Part shown: positions 1 to 14,161 of the stretch, piece after piece
How the letters are laid out: each line of letters begins with the position of its first letter
How positions within the stretch are numbered: the first letter of the stretch is position 1
From: Lucifuga dentata
Lineage: Eukaryota; Chordata; Actinopteri; Ophidiiformes; Bythitidae
Reading direction: 5' to 3'
Length of the DNA: 64,000 nucleotides
NCBI GenBank assembly: GCA_014773175.1
Contig: VXCM01005068.1
Location: 19,251 to 83,250 of the forward strand
The notes under the pieces: model-generated
What the model was told of the DNA's origin: nothing
The model's input: the letters and a program-made list of their open reading frames with translations, nothing else
The model's database searches: none
Position numbers and translations under genes: made by a program

Positions 1-229
1 TGTTCACGATGATGGAATACCTATCCCAAGAACGTTTCAAGTATCAGCAAGTTAGTTTTAATAGCGTACTAGAATGAACTGAAACCAATGGTGGTCTGGA
101 AGGTAGGAAAAACATTTTTAATTCACTGTTTCAGTAGTATGCTTAGGGAAATGATTGTCAGTAACATTACATGCATCAAAGTTGAATATATTAGGCTCAA
201 ACATGCAAAATGGATGGTATGGTCCTTTA
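1..229 (+). mobile_element. TTAA-MITE copy 1 (right part, cut by window edge)
   Basis: Right-hand part of the dominant repeat: the internal box GAACTGAAACCAATGG, then the terminal block GGCTCAAACATGCAAAATGG ending in ggtatggtccttta at about 229. Type A (ends resembling ACCACCCATTTTGCATG). The left part lies outside the window. Confidence 0.85.
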
Positions 230-474
230 CGTGCAGCAGCCTGTGAGGTTAAAACACACGTAAGGGTGGAAAATGCGTAATGAGCCACAACTACCAAAAT
301 GTAGGCAAAAATGGAAAGCAAAAACTTTGCCAGAATTCCACTCCGATCCAGTAGGGGGCATGCTGGGCTCCGTTTGTCTTAGAAGTGACAAAGTCTCTGA
401 GGTCCCCTATTAAGGCTGGGGGTCAAAACAATTCAACAATGTGGAAAATGTAAAGCTGACCCTTCAAAGTCAAC

Positions 475-1862
475 TTAAAGGAGCACATGTGATTTTGCAT
501 GTTTAAGCTCAATAAATACAACTAATATACATGTTATGTTACTGCCAACCATTTTCCAAAACATAAAACTGTATTTAGTTTTCATGTTATTTTCCCAAAT
601 ACCCTAATCTTTCAAAATCAAATGTTCAAGTGATATACCCATTAACACTGATAACACTTATGCATGATTGTAGAAGGCATGCTCGTCTACATTTCTCGTT
701 TAAAAAAGTCTTCTCCTGGGACTGTATTCCCTGATGGAGACATACATTTTGTTGCTGTCGGGTGGAAGCCTTGTATTAAAATAACTGAACACCGCGTCGT
801 CAAAGTTGGTATTGTGTCTTCATGTATGGTCAGATACTTGCATGTATCATTAAATTATCAATATTTTACCAAACGCAAGCAAGCTCAAATGGAGTTATGA
901 GGTTTTTGACCAGCGAATGTTGAGATATGTATTTTGTCCATCATTGATTAGGAGGGCTGCATCTGAGACAGGAAGTGCTGCATTACATTATCATCAACTT
1001 ACAGGTTACAACGTTTATTGTAATTATTTGTGCCTCAGTTTTTCCTGTCGAATACATTTGGCCAAAATCTCTTGTTATAAAAGATGAAGTGCTATGAACA
1101 GACTATTGAAGATGGTATTGGCTATGACTAGTCAGCAAATGCTAGACTAAACTGCAGTCCAACCTATCGTGGTTTGCCTGCACTTTCTCCACTCCCACAC
1201 GTCTCAGGCCTCAAAACATAAAACGTTAATCTTTATATACTTAGTGTTTCTTGAGTAAAGAATACGTTGTACTTATTCAAACAACCAGTTCTTTATTTAG
1301 CCTTGCATTGAAACAACCAGAGGTCTACTACTCCTTCGACAGTCGAGTGAAGCAAGTGGAGTTATGAGGTTTTGCCAACAGTTTGAGGATTCAATGGAGT
1401 TACAAGATTTAGTCACAAGCTCTTTTTAATACTTTTTAATGGATAAATATTTGTAAAACCCACAGACAGACGTAAAGGGTGACCAATAGAATTGATTTAT
1501 TAAAAAAATAAAAATAAAAATGATGAAATATGGAGATATGAGGTTTCTGCCCAACAGTAATGATTTTCTTTCATGCAGCTCTGTATTGAATTGCTTACAT
1601 TAAATAACTTTGACAACAAATTTAAATAGATGTCATGTTTGCTGTGATGGATTACATATCTCAAGCATGTTTCAAGTCTCTCCAAGTTCATTTTAGTCAT
1701 GGCTTGGAATGAATTGAAACCAATGGCAGCCTGGAAGGTAGGGCGAAAAATTGTCAAATCTAGCATAGTATGTTTTGGACAATGGTTGGCACTAATGTAA
1801 CATGTATACAGGTTGTATTTATTGGGCTCAAACATGCAAAATCAACAGTATGGTCTTTTACA
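475..1862 (+). mobile_element. TTAA-MITE copy 2, split by about 0.85 kb of other sequence
   Basis: The left half (475 to about 750) starts ttaaaggagcacatgtgatt and contains the internal TCTTCTCCTGGGACTG block. The right half (about 1,590-1,862) contains GAATTGAAACCAATGG and ends in tatggtctttta. Between them lies unrelated sequence with two imperfect direct repeats of a GGAGTTATGAGGTTTT motif (about 893 and 1,359), probably an inserted element I cannot classify. Confidence 0.75.
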
Positions 1863-2612
1863 TACACTGCAGCTGAAGGCCAGTCACCAAAGACTTAAAT
1901 ATTTCTGCATCACAGAACTCCAAATGCAGACTTTCTCCAAAGGTTGGTGCTGATGATGGTCTTCATTAGGGCATCAGTATCCAGATGGTCCAAAATATTG
2001 CCATGAACATGCATGAGAACAAAATTTGTCAGACTTTTGTCTGACACTTTTATGTGTAACCACAAGTGAAGGGATTCTACATTTGCAGTTTTTTCCTTGT
2101 TGGTTGCCTAAATAGCCACCTTCTTGCTTAGAGGTGCTGCTGTCATGCCATCTTGGTCAAATTGGTCAAAAATCAAAATCCTTGCTGATTTTTTTCAATT
2201 AATTATTTTTTTTTCAAATCACTACTTAGCTGACAACTATTTGACACCACTACTTCCAGTGGTTCAGCCTGGGAATAAACAGCCAGACTGCAAATAAGAT
2301 GAGGGAGATGGATTTGGTCTGTACAGGTGTGAGGAATTAAATGAAACTAACTGAATAATAACAATGCAACATGAAAAAAAATACAAGTCGGCATATGTTT
2401 TTGTGGAGCAAACACGTAAGGACAAGGTGTACTCACTTGTAAGATCGGTGAATATGAACATGAGCCAACAGTCAGATATATGGAGTGATGGTGTCTTTTA
2501 TTCCCAAAGGGAACTCACTTTGATTCACTGTAATTGAACACAACTGTGAGAAAAGCATTGACTGTTGAACTGCAGACATCACTGTATTTTAACCATTGAT
2601 CAGAAAAGAATG

Positions 2613-2614
<2 letters not shown>

Positions 2615-2642
<28 letters not shown>
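2615..2642. repeat. GT microsatellite
   Basis: Continuous GT dinucleotides about 55 bp before the PAS exon acceptor at 2,700. Confidence 0.95.
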
Positions 2643-2643
<1 letters not shown>

Positions 2644-2699
2644 GGAAAGGGGGGAACAATGTATTGACTTAATGTTTGTGATGTTTGTGTTCACTCCAG

Positions 2700-2834
2700 G
2701 TACCCAGTTCTGGTGTCTGCTGGATATTGTGCCTATTAAGAATGAAAAAGGTGAGGTGGTTCTCTTCCTGGTGTCCCACAAGGACATCACAGACAAGAAG
2801 AAGGACCAGGACCCTGAGCAAGGACCTGAAACAG
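2700..2834 (+). CDS. kcnh3: kcnh3 exon: second half of PAS domain
   Basis: Acceptor ccag at 2696-2699 and donor gtcagt at 2835. In the frame GGT ACC CAG the exon reads [19 protein letters not shown] then [14 protein letters not shown], the conserved second half of the ELK PAS domain (human KCNH3 has [17 protein letters not shown]). It enters with two bases completing a codon and leaves with one, which fits the next exon at 11779. The preceding exon, carrying the CSDGFCDLTG-type part of PAS, is not in the 2.7 kb to the left. A long GT microsatellite lies about 60 bp upstream of the acceptor. Confidence 0.93.
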
Positions 2835-5575
2835 GTCAGTTCATTACCCACTATTACCCACTACTCTATCATCTTATTAATGCTGACAAGAGGATGACTT
2901 TCCTCACAGGAGATTGTACTCAAAGATTCAAAGCGTTGACTTGCATGTATTCAGGGAAGAAAGTCAGGATTATATCTATATCAAAGCCATCCAAAGGTGT
3001 CTTAAACACTGGACTACACTGCATTAAATCTCCTTTGAGAGCTGGCAATATTACATGTTTGAGCCAATATATACAACCCACACACATGTTACATTACTGA
3101 TAACCATTTTCAAAAACATACTACTTTTCAACTTTTTCCCCTTATCTTCCAGACTGCCACTGGTTTCAATTCATTTCAGTACGCTTTAAAAAAAAAATCT
3201 ATTTGTAAAGACTTGAAACACACTTGAGATAAATAATCCATCACAGTGATTATGATGTCTATTAAGTTTGTTTTTGTTTTGCTTTCTTTTTGTCAAAGTA
3301 ACTTTATTTAATCGGTCTAACATGGAGCTGCAAAGTATCAAGTATCATCTGAACATTTGATTTTGAAAGATTAGGGGATTTGGCAGAGTAACAGGAAAAT
3401 TAAAATACAGTTTTATGTTTTGGAAAACGTTGTCAGTAACGTAACATGTATGCATGTAGTATTTATTGGATTTAAATATGCAAAATCACCATTGTGGTCC
3501 TTTAAGTCGCAGCACACTTACTATAAATAAGCAACATTTTGAAGCATTATCTATCTATCTATCTATCTATCTATNNNNNNNNNNNNNNNNNNNNNNNNNN
3601 NNNNNNNNNNNNNNNNNNNNNNNNNNNNNNNNNNNNNNNNNNNNNNNNNNNNNNNNNNNNNNNNNNNNNNNNNNNNNNNNNNNNNNNNNNNNNNNNNNNN
3701 NNNNNNNNNNNNNNNNNNNNNNNNNNNNNNNNNNNNCCATTACCACTACCCATGAAAAATAGTTTAAATCATACCTTAGAATGAGATATTTCCTGACTAA
3801 ACATCTTATCCAGCACATTTTGCGGAGGCCAGTAAGCCTGTTGTGATCCGTCAGTTATGGTAATCAGCTGCTGAAATATATTATGTTTACCGGTACGTGG
3901 ATTATTTTCAGAAAATCAGAGGAATACTATGACAATGCCCAGAAAAACANGTTTACCGGTACGTGGATTATTTTCAGAAAATCAGAGGAATACTATGACA
4001 ATGCCCAGAAAAACAAGTAATTTGCTAAACAAATGAACTGATGGAACAACATCAGGGGGTCGGCTTATATGCAGGTTTCTTTAAAAATCTAAATTTGCAG
4101 ATCAANGGAACAACATCAGGGGGTCGGCTTATATGCAGGTTTCTTTAAAAATCTAAATTTGCAGATCAAAATTGGGCGGTCGGCTTATACTTGAGATCGG
4201 CTTATAGTCGAGTATACAGTGTGTGTATACATATATATATATAGCAAAACCTTGGAGGAGTAGCTTGACTAAAGAAAAAAGAAAAGCAGCAAATGGAAAA
4301 TAGTAATAGCAAGCAACAATTTGCAGGGCATTGCTTCTGTATGACTTTAAGTGCCCAAAGCCCAAAGCCGAGTCACTAACCTCCAACAGAAGTTCATTTT
4401 GTCTGGCTTCAAGTCAATTCACTTTTTAGATGAGTTAGACATGGAGGTCTGATTCTGACACAATTTGAGTCCACCACAAACTGAGCAGAGTTTTTCAATT
4501 TGATCCCTGTAAAGGAGAGTAAAGGACAGCGAGGGATTTTGGCTCTCAGAGCTGCTGTGTGTAGCACATCAAATCACTTACCGCTATCCACTTTTACTCC
4601 ACTTTGCTCAGACATTTTATTGCTGAATAGATAATCACGTTAATGTCAAACTCAGTCGAAGCTAATTATGTACACTTTGGCTGTGTTTTACGCAACACCG
4701 TTAGTTATTAAACTCAAGCTACTGAAACTGAGGTGTACTACACAGCACAAGGCCCAGAGGAGAATCAGGAATGGATGAAGGGGGGAGAGAGAGAGAGAGA
4801 GAGAGGTGAAGTTTAAATGGTTTCTACTAACTCTAAACAGATTGTACATCTTTCAACCAGATTAACCATTTACAAAAAGTAAACTAAAATAAGAAAAAAA
4901 AGAAACAGCATGATCATAAAACAATGAGAAAATGAAAAGCAAAGAATGGCTTTGTTAGTCTTGATGAGTTGGTATAAGGTGAGTTTCACATAAAGGGCGA
5001 CTGCAATTATTTTCACCTGCTCCTGCACCTCAGTGTGATGGCTGGATGAATGACTCACTTAAGCACTTAGCACACCGTGATGTGTTCCTTCAAAATACAA
5101 AGTGGGACGGGGGATGNGGGGGATGGGGGGGGGGTGTAAGAGGAGAGACTAAAAGCAGAAAAGAGGGAAGGAACACATTTATGGAGGAGAAAAGAAAGAG
5201 ACTTTTCATTTCTTTAATGAACTAATTTCCTTTAAAGACCCCAGGAATCTGCCAGTATAAAAAGCTCTGTGCTCATTAGCATTCATAAAGTGGCTTTAAA
5301 TACATAAACACACACACACACATACACACACACAGCCTGATGGTTAGGATAATACCTGATATTTTCTACACGTTAATTATGCATACGAGTGCACATAATC
5401 TGCTTTTGTTTGAAGAGTTGGTCGTGCCCATCTTCAAGGAAAAAAAAAATCACAAAATTCAATACCTCCAAAAAATCACGGGTGCAATAATGTCAATTTT
5501 GTTGCTTGACTTTAGTGACTTTAGCAGCTGCTTAGTAACAACTAGAAAAATGGCTAATGAGCTAATAAGACTGCT

Positions 5576-5609
<34 letters not shown>

Positions 5610-7561
5610 GGGGGNACGCTGTGGCAGCTTCAGATCACACACATTCAACATTCAGCCTAGAATAAACATTTCATTTGCCAAATTAATTATTTTCACACTG
5701 CAATCACACTATAGATTAATTTTATTTAATTTTACCTAATTTTATTTTTTACTTTATCCTATTTTACTCTTTGCTTGCTTTATTTTGTGTTGCTTTATTT
5801 TATTCATATTGTCTTTTAAATGAAAAAGTTGTTAAAAGAAGTTGTTTTAATGCATTTTGTTTGTATAAGCACTTTGAATTGCCTTTATGTTTGAATGGTG
5901 CCAGAATTAAATTTGCCTTGCCTTGCCTAAGAATCCACACAAATCAAATATTTCCCATTTCCAGTTATAGGGTATGGTAAATGATGAGGAGGTGGCCAGC
6001 AAAGCTAATGAGGGTGTGGTTGGCCTGGTGCAAACTCTGCACCACGTATTCCTGGTAACTCTGGAAGTGGAAGTAATTCTACTATGACAAAGAGACGTCA
6101 TTCCAGTTGCTGCTAATGTTGCTGACAAATTAAAATAAATCAGAATTATCTCATTAAAATATGCCATTGTACTTCTTTAAAATCATGGATTTGTAGAGCT
6201 GATTGATTATTCCCCTCATGTGGAGGATGGGAATATAGGCCTGAACAATGGTATTTTAGCAGACCTATGGCACAACCCACAACTGAGTGTGGGCATCAAT
6301 ATGCTATAGAGCCTCTGCTCTGTTCTCTGAGGGTTTGTAAAAGGGTGAGGTGTCGCTGTCAGCTACTGGATATGCATAGTAGATGAGTGATAAATCAGAG
6401 ATTTAACTGGTTAAAGTTGCATAATGTACAGACTGTCAGCTTAACACAAAGCCAACTCCTTTGTCTCAGAATAAGGTTGTCATGACCCTGACTCTGGTAC
6501 TGGGTCACCTGGGTCACACCTGGCCATTGCACAACTCACATTTGTGAAGCTCATATTGGCCTGATAGAGAATTTGTCCATTTATTGCTTTCTGTCATGCT
6601 TAAATCAATTTGTTTTCAATCGGTGCTTTTATTTCAATATGAGTGCCGGCAGTCGCACAATTACATTTGGGAAACCGACATTGCTGCAAAAAAATTGCAC
6701 TTTGATGACATCCTGTTCTTCCACAGTGTTAGGAAGCCTAATGAACCTAATACACCTCTGACTGTGTGGCAACACACGCCATCAACTCCATAGTGAAGTT
6801 TGCAGATGACACAGTGGTGGTGGGCCTGATCTCCCACAGTGATGAGAGGGCCTACCTGGACAAGGCGGACATGCTCTCGCTGTGGTGCCAGGAGAACTGC
6901 CTTTCCTTGAGGGTTGACAAGATCAAGGAGTCGGTAGTGGATTTCAGGAGGCAGCGGGGAAGTTATGCCCCTCTACAGATCAGTGGGACCCCGGTGGAGA
7001 GAGGGAGGAGCCTCAAGTACCTTAGTGTTTACTTCATGAAGACCTCACCTGGAACACTCACACAGACTTCCTGGTCAGCAAAGCCAGACAGCACCTCTAC
7101 CACCTCAGGCGACTCAGGAAGTTTAAAGTGACACCCCCTATTTTAAAGTCATTCTACACCGCAGTCATTGAGAGTGTCCTGACTGGAAGCATCACCACCT
7201 AATAAAGGAACTGTACCGGACAGGACCGTAAAACCCTGCAGCGGATGGTGCATCCGGCCGAGCGCACCATCAGGTCTTCTTTTCCAGCCTTGCAGGACAT
7301 TTACTCCAGAAGGTGCATGACAAGGGCTCTCAGCATCAAAAAAAAAAAAAAAAAANAAAAACTCCTCCCACCCTGGACACAAACTGTTCAGGATGCTGAG
7401 GTCAGAAAGCCTCTGCAGCCACAAGATGAGGACTGAGAGACTCAGGCAGAGCTTTTATCCTCAGACTATAAGACTCTTCAACAGCTACACATGATGAACC
7501 AATGGACCATCCACATACCTCCTTCCCTCCCCTTATCTCACACACTCCTCTCTACTTCTCA

Positions 7562-7606
<45 letters not shown>

Positions 7607-8912
7607 ACCCCTCTTGCACTTATACTCACACTCACCACACACACACACACACATACACACACACACATACACACAAGAACAGTCTGTAGCTGCTTTTGCA
7701 CTATGTACAGCACTATTTTGCACATATTTATTGATATTCATGTACATACATTCTCCTTCTGGTTTGGTTATAATAGATTGCAGTCTCACCCAGTGCAGCA
7801 TATACATCTATAAGCACAACTCTTGGGGAACTGGCTTATGTCATCATGTTGGCCTCAGAAATCTTCATGGTCCCCTAATTGTGGTGGTGGGCCCCTGCCG
7901 TCTATTGGACCCACTGGGATGTGTGTCAAGTGGGTCGATATAATTTGAATTAATCACCAGATATGCAGAAATCAGGCTTCATTTTACTAATTTGCCATCT
8001 GTATTGCCACTTCCTAAATGTCTGCACACATGGCTCAGAGTTTCTGTGCAGGTCGGCTCATTTTCTTGTCAGGTTTGTTTTTAGGGATCTTGGCTTTGCC
8101 TTGAGCCTGAATGAAGCCCTTGGAAGTTTTGGCAAGCACTGACTTGTTGCTGGCTCACTGTACTGGTTCACTTCCAGCTTCTTTGAAGTGCCATATGTAC
8201 CTGCAAATGATGTGACCTGATGTGGTCGGTCTCTGGCTTGGACATTTTAAAATTTTCTGACCAGCAAATGTTTTTTAGCCAGCGTAAGCTCAAGGAAAAT
8301 CAAAATCAACAACATCAGCAGGAACCAATGAAGAAATCAATTATTAAATAAAAGCAAAACATTGTTTTGAATCTTTGGAAATGCATGTTCATAACATATT
8401 TTATTCTTTTTAATGAAGAAGGGTTTTCAGAACATCTTTTATTCTTTTTATTGCCAGATGAAACAGGAATTTTGAGGTGAGTTTTTGAAGAATTGTGGAG
8501 GAAAAACAAACCATAGAGTGGTGGAGTGTGAACTTCATGACAACATGCTGATTTGGTCACCTGCCATGCAAGCAAAAGTGCCTGAGCATGGACATTGTAG
8601 TGCAGGGTTTATTTATCCCAGAGGCACATTTTCTACAAGTTCATTTCTTTCTTTTTTCATTTTTTTTTTTTTTTTTNTTTTTTTTTTTTTTTTTACAAAA
8701 TCTACCTGGAATTGCTGGTTTCCCATCAGGCTCCACTGACCTTGGACCTTGCCTCCAACTCCATGATCTTTTTCAGTGGCAACCTTGGCTTGTTACTGGA
8801 CAAAGTTGGCCAAACAAACTTTTATCTTTGCTCCTTGTATCTGGTTTCTCCTGCATGAATTGCCCTCAGAAAATATGCTTCTCCTCTACTGATGGACCAG
8901 TGAATGAGAGAG

Positions 8913-8971
<59 letters not shown>

Positions 8972-11900
8972 NGAGAGAGAGAGAGAGATTACTTTCCCAG
9001 CCATACCCTGTCTGAACCATTTGAAGTCCATCCTAGACATGGTGAGCAAATCAAATTTGCTGACTGAAAATGAAAGTGAATTCAGTTATGGGGTGGGTAT
9101 ATGCCAAGCATGACATTATATTATGGACAGACAGAGGAAGACTCATAATAGGAAATGTAAAGTGGAAATGGATCCTTTGTCAGGCTGATTTCATAAAAGA
9201 AAACAACTCCCTGAAGCTTTTTGAGGCTTTCATTGGATCAATAGATATGTTTTGTGCTTTAGCCAAGTCCTCTTCCTTCTGTGAAGATTATCTTACCTGA
9301 TCTTATCTTCCCTTACAAGTGATTGGATGGTATGAATGAAATGCTTTGAGAGATTAAGTCACCACTATTGTTTGTGTATAATGACGGTATCTTTCTTGTC
9401 TTTCTTGCTTTCCTTCTGTTAAGATAACATGAGCCATGCAAATTAGGATCCAAATCAAATACCTAAACAATGAAAATAATAGTTTATTCTTTTTTTTTTT
9501 AATTCTAAGACAAATTGTAACAGAATGTGTCCCCCAAGCACATTTTAATCCGAACACACTTTTCGCTGCAACCTTTTTTTTAAAAAATGTATTTGCCTTT
9601 TTTGTTTGTTTGTTTGTTTGTTTTTAACAACGGAAGTCTTATTTTGAAGGAACTTTGTCTGCAAGTGTTAGCTGATTTTGACGCAAAGACGAAAACGGCA
9701 AGTCGGCTACAGCACGCTAACTTTTGTGTATACTGAGAATAATTCAAGGTGTATTTGATTAACAACTCGCCTAAGAGGGAAAAAAAAGTGTGCTTATTTT
9801 GATTGAACATTTGACAGAAGCTTGAGTTTTGTCATCTAAGTGTGGTACTTTAAAGCCTTGAGCTGTGGTTGCTAATGACGTACGTTAGCATAATGGCTAT
9901 CAAGTGTAAATGCTAATAACTGCTAACTGTCGTTGAGCCTGTTAGCATGCTAAAGTTGTGAGAAAGGCAAAATTGTTATTGACTTCTCTTTGTTACTGTG
10001 TTTTATGCTGTTATAGACAGTGTTTGTAAAAGAAAAGAAACGCAAATTAAAGGATAATATGGGTGATTTAACATATTTCAGCCCAATAAATAATACTCGA
10101 ATACATTATTGCCAACCATTTTCCAAAACATGCTACTGGAGCAGTACATTTTCAAATTGTTTTGCTCCTAGTTTCCAGACAACTATTAAAAAAAAACAAA
10201 AAAAAAACAAACTTGTGGAGAAGTTAACCATGCTTGAGATAGGTAATCCATCCCAGCAAACCACAAGCTGTTATTTTTTATTTATCAATGATTCAATTAA
10301 CGACAACAGCGTATTAGGGCTATATACGATGGAAAAAACACAGGGAGGCATTATTTCGAATTTTACAACTCGAAAATTTGCCAGTTTTAAAAGGCTGTAT
10401 GCTTATGATAATTTGATGATTTTGTGTTAAAAGCACAACTATTTCTTTATTGCTAGATCCGATGGAAAAGTGTAATTTAATGTACTGCAGGCATAGTCAC
10501 AAGGGCAGGTGGTTCATTCCTGTTCTCAATATTTTCCCCTTTTCATTATTAAAAAAAACAAATTTATTATTAAACAAAATATTCATCACTAAAAATAATT
10601 TTCACTATTTGTTTTTAGTTTCTAAACACACAAATTGCGAGTTTAAAAACTCACAAATTTGTGAGATTTTAAAATGGCATATTTGTGAATTTTTTAAAAC
10701 TTATTAAATTATACTCTTCCATCAGATTTAGCAATAATTAAAATGTATGCACTTAGTGCAAAATCATCAAATTATCATAAGCATATGGATCATCGAATTA
10801 TAAAACTTTTAAAACTGGCAATTTGTTTTTAAAAACTGGCAAATTTGTCAGTTTAAAGACTCAAAATAATGCACCCCTCATTTTTTTTTTTTTTTTTTTN
10901 TTTTTTTTTTTTTTTTGTCTTGTATAGCCCTAAAACGCCATTGTAATTAACCCATCCAGTTCAACACAGAACTATACAGAAGACAATGTATGTCTCCACC
11001 AGGGAATATAGTCCCAGGAGAAGACAGCTTTTATCCAGAAATGAAAATGACCATGCCTTCTACAACTATGTGTAAGTGTTAACAGGCGAATATAAGAAAT
11101 GTTGCTGATATCTACGAGGTTAACTACGCATTCCCATATGCAAGCTGGCTGATGCACATTTCTTGCATTTGTTCAATTTGTTGGTTGTGCACTCATAATA
11201 TAATGCTGTGCATTCACAAGATGCAATGTCTTAAAAAAAAATCATCGAGAGCAAAGGGATAATGTCAACTTCTGTCAAGTGAGGGCAGCAACACAGCAAT
11301 AATGATAACCAGAAAAATGGTAGGAAAGGTTGACTCTCCATCATGGTGGGATTCATTTCATGGCCTCATGCCTCACGCCATCTATCTCGATTGTCACTGT
11401 TGTCGCTGTTTCTTTTGCCTTTGTAGCTTAAGTAAAAGGTTGTCACCATCTTTGCTTATAACTTTGAGTAAACTTGATTATTCTTGTTTTGGCCCCAAAC
11501 TGCCTGCTAGTGGATGTGTATTTAATCCTCCAGACTGTCATAAATACCACAAGCAACTATGTAAGCAACACGAGATTTTGCGCATTGAATAAGATACATG
11601 AGACAGAGCTAAAGTGTTTTAAGACATGCCAGAAATTAAGGCTTTTCCTGCTGTCCCTAAACTGTGACAGACGGCTCTTAATGCAGCATCTCTGTGACTC
11701 TAGAAGTTTCTAAACATGTATAAAGATAAGACAGAACTTTGTAGATTATCACACAGCATGTTTCCATCTCTTCCCCAGATGAGGAAACGGGTCTGGAGGT
11801 GCATCAGGTCACTCGGCCTCCCGGCTTCAACGCCAACCGGCGCCGCAGCAGAGCTGTACTCTATCACCTGTCGGGACACCTGCAGAAACAAGACAAGAGC

Positions 11901-14115
11901 AAACTCAAGATCAACAACGTGAGTCTGTCTGCTGATTAAACTCTGCCTCCAGAGTTTAATCTCCTTCTTCCAGTGATACATTTTATCAGACCCATGAGAT
12001 TCCAGGTATCACTTTATGAAAGTAAATCAATGGTGTCTGTATTTTTGAAGTAATGATTCTTCAGGAATTGTTTTCAGAAAATGTATCACATTACCAGACC
12101 CGAGCACACACAGGAGGAAAACACGGTGGTCAGATGTTCAAAGGATAAAAGTGTGACTGGAGGGAAATCCGGTAAATAATAATAATAATAAAAAATAATC
12201 CTTGAACGCAGAAAACACACATATCAATGCCCCATTTCACCCAAATACACAACAATCCTACACAAACATTCCAAATCGACCTCTGAGGCTTTATCAGTGG
12301 ATTATTGCTGTAAACTGAGATTGCATCAGTAAGATAAGGAGGCTGCTACCTCGTGGAAACAGATCAATACAATACAGGCAGGGATGTGTTATATGTATGT
12401 ACACCGTATGTTTGCTGTGGTGTGTTAGGCGGCACACAGAGGGAAGGTTAGCAGGGGGAACCACACCGACTTTGACTTTGGAGTGAAAGAGATCTGCATT
12501 CAGCTTATCTCAGTGATAAAAACAAGCCTGCAGATGTGCAGTTTGAAAGTTTGTGACTGTGATACGTAGAAAGTGGCATTCTGTAGGTCTGATGTCCACT
12601 CGAAAGTAGAAGGTCACTCATTTAGAGCTCATACCTCTGCCAAAGCCAAGCAAGCCAGAGCAAAATTAGTCTTTCTAATAATATAGCAGCACTAAACAGA
12701 AATAAATGACAATAATGACGCTATTATGATTCTGGGTCTCCATAACTACTAAAGATACTCTATGTCAAAACTGTTTGCATGCTAAATCCAGATCCTTATG
12801 TAGATCCAGACCAAATTGCTGCTTTTTATATTCAAATAAACATGCCTGTTTTTTTTTTGTGTGTGTGTTACTTTTTAAAGGACCATATACTATCTATTAT
12901 GCATGTTTGAGCCTAATATATTCATTTTTCATACATATTACGTTACTGACAGTCATTTCCCAAAGGATAAAACCGTATTTCAGTTTTCCTGATATTTTGC
13001 AGAATCTCTTAATCTTTCAAAATCAAATATTCAAGCTTCAAGCATCCATCTTAAAAATCAATGTTTCGCCTGCTAATAGTTACACAGCCTTATGAAGTCA
13101 CGGTCTTTTAAATTTTTCGATAAACGCAGATCTTCTTTTGGGACTATATTCCCCGGTGGAAACACACATTCACTGTACGCTTTTTATTGCTTTTAAATGC
13201 TAAAATTATGAAACTTCGAAAAACCCTGAATACATGTGTTGTTCATGATGATGGATTACCTATCCAAGAACGTTTCAAATTGACTTTAACAAGTTGATTT
13301 TAATAGCAGAATGAACTGAAACCAATGGCGGTCTGGAAGGTGGGAAAAAATTGTTTAACTCACTGTTCCTGTAGTATGCTTTGGGAAATGATTGTCAGTA
13401 ACGTAACATGTATGAAAATTGAATATCTTAGGGTCAAACATGCAAAATGGTGGTATGGTCCTTTAAGAATATGTCAATAATATAGAAAAATGCCATATCT
13501 CACAATGTTAAGAAATAACCATAAAAATTCCTGGAGCAGCACCAAAATTTAGTGGGTTCTTCCCTGGGCCATGCCTACCCGTTCAGTTTTGGTATAAATA
13601 TAAATACAGGTAAAACTTCCTTGGCAGGTGAAATGAAGAAAAATCTGCATTTTCTGTTTCTCATCAGATTATAAAATACAAATGCTGTCCAACTGCTGTG
13701 TTTTACAATTTTCCAATGTGAACAAACCTTTACCAGCCTCAGAAAACTTTGGTGTTTTAGATTTACTTTTTGTCTGGCATTAGTCCTTGTTATTAAAAAA
13801 CTTTCAATCAATTTGGGAGGGATCGTACCTCTTAATGCTTTTTTAAAATTTTAGTAATCCTCAAGCCTTTTGCTTCCATTCAGCTCACAAATTGTGCTTT
13901 TAAATCAGTAGAAACTGGATATCCCAGAATGTTTGAGATCGCTGTGTGCTTCTCTAGGGCTTCACTGACATAAAGCATGTCAGACAGATAATGAACGAGA
14001 CACCATTTTTACAGCGGCACTCTTAAATCTAACGAAGGCTGTAAATGTTTCTCGCATCAATTTTACACTCGCTGTAATTCAGCCTGACATACTTGCTACT
14101 GCCAAAAGTTCTGTA

Positions 14116-14161
<46 letters not shown>

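Larger units (their letters stand above)
2835..11778 (+). other. kcnh3: kcnh3 intron (PAS exon to linker exon)
   Basis: Holds MITE copies 3 and 4, the L2 LINE relic, the retroelement tail at 5.7-5.9 kb and several microsatellites. The stretches 4,220-5,570, 5,930-6,640, 7,950-8,640, 8,990-10,045 and 11,100-11,770 show no recognisable gene or repeat beyond short CA and G runs and AT-rich text. A G-rich run with an assembly N is at 5,109-5,134. Confidence 0.8.

Noticed and set aside
8010..8300. Possible processed pseudogene (Lys-rich minus-strand reading with [10 protein letters not shown])
   Set aside because: Frame is short and broken and I could not match it to any specific protein.
12875..13466. 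Coding capacity within the TTAA MITEs
   Set aside because: All reading frames are short and not shared between copies; the elements are non-autonomous.
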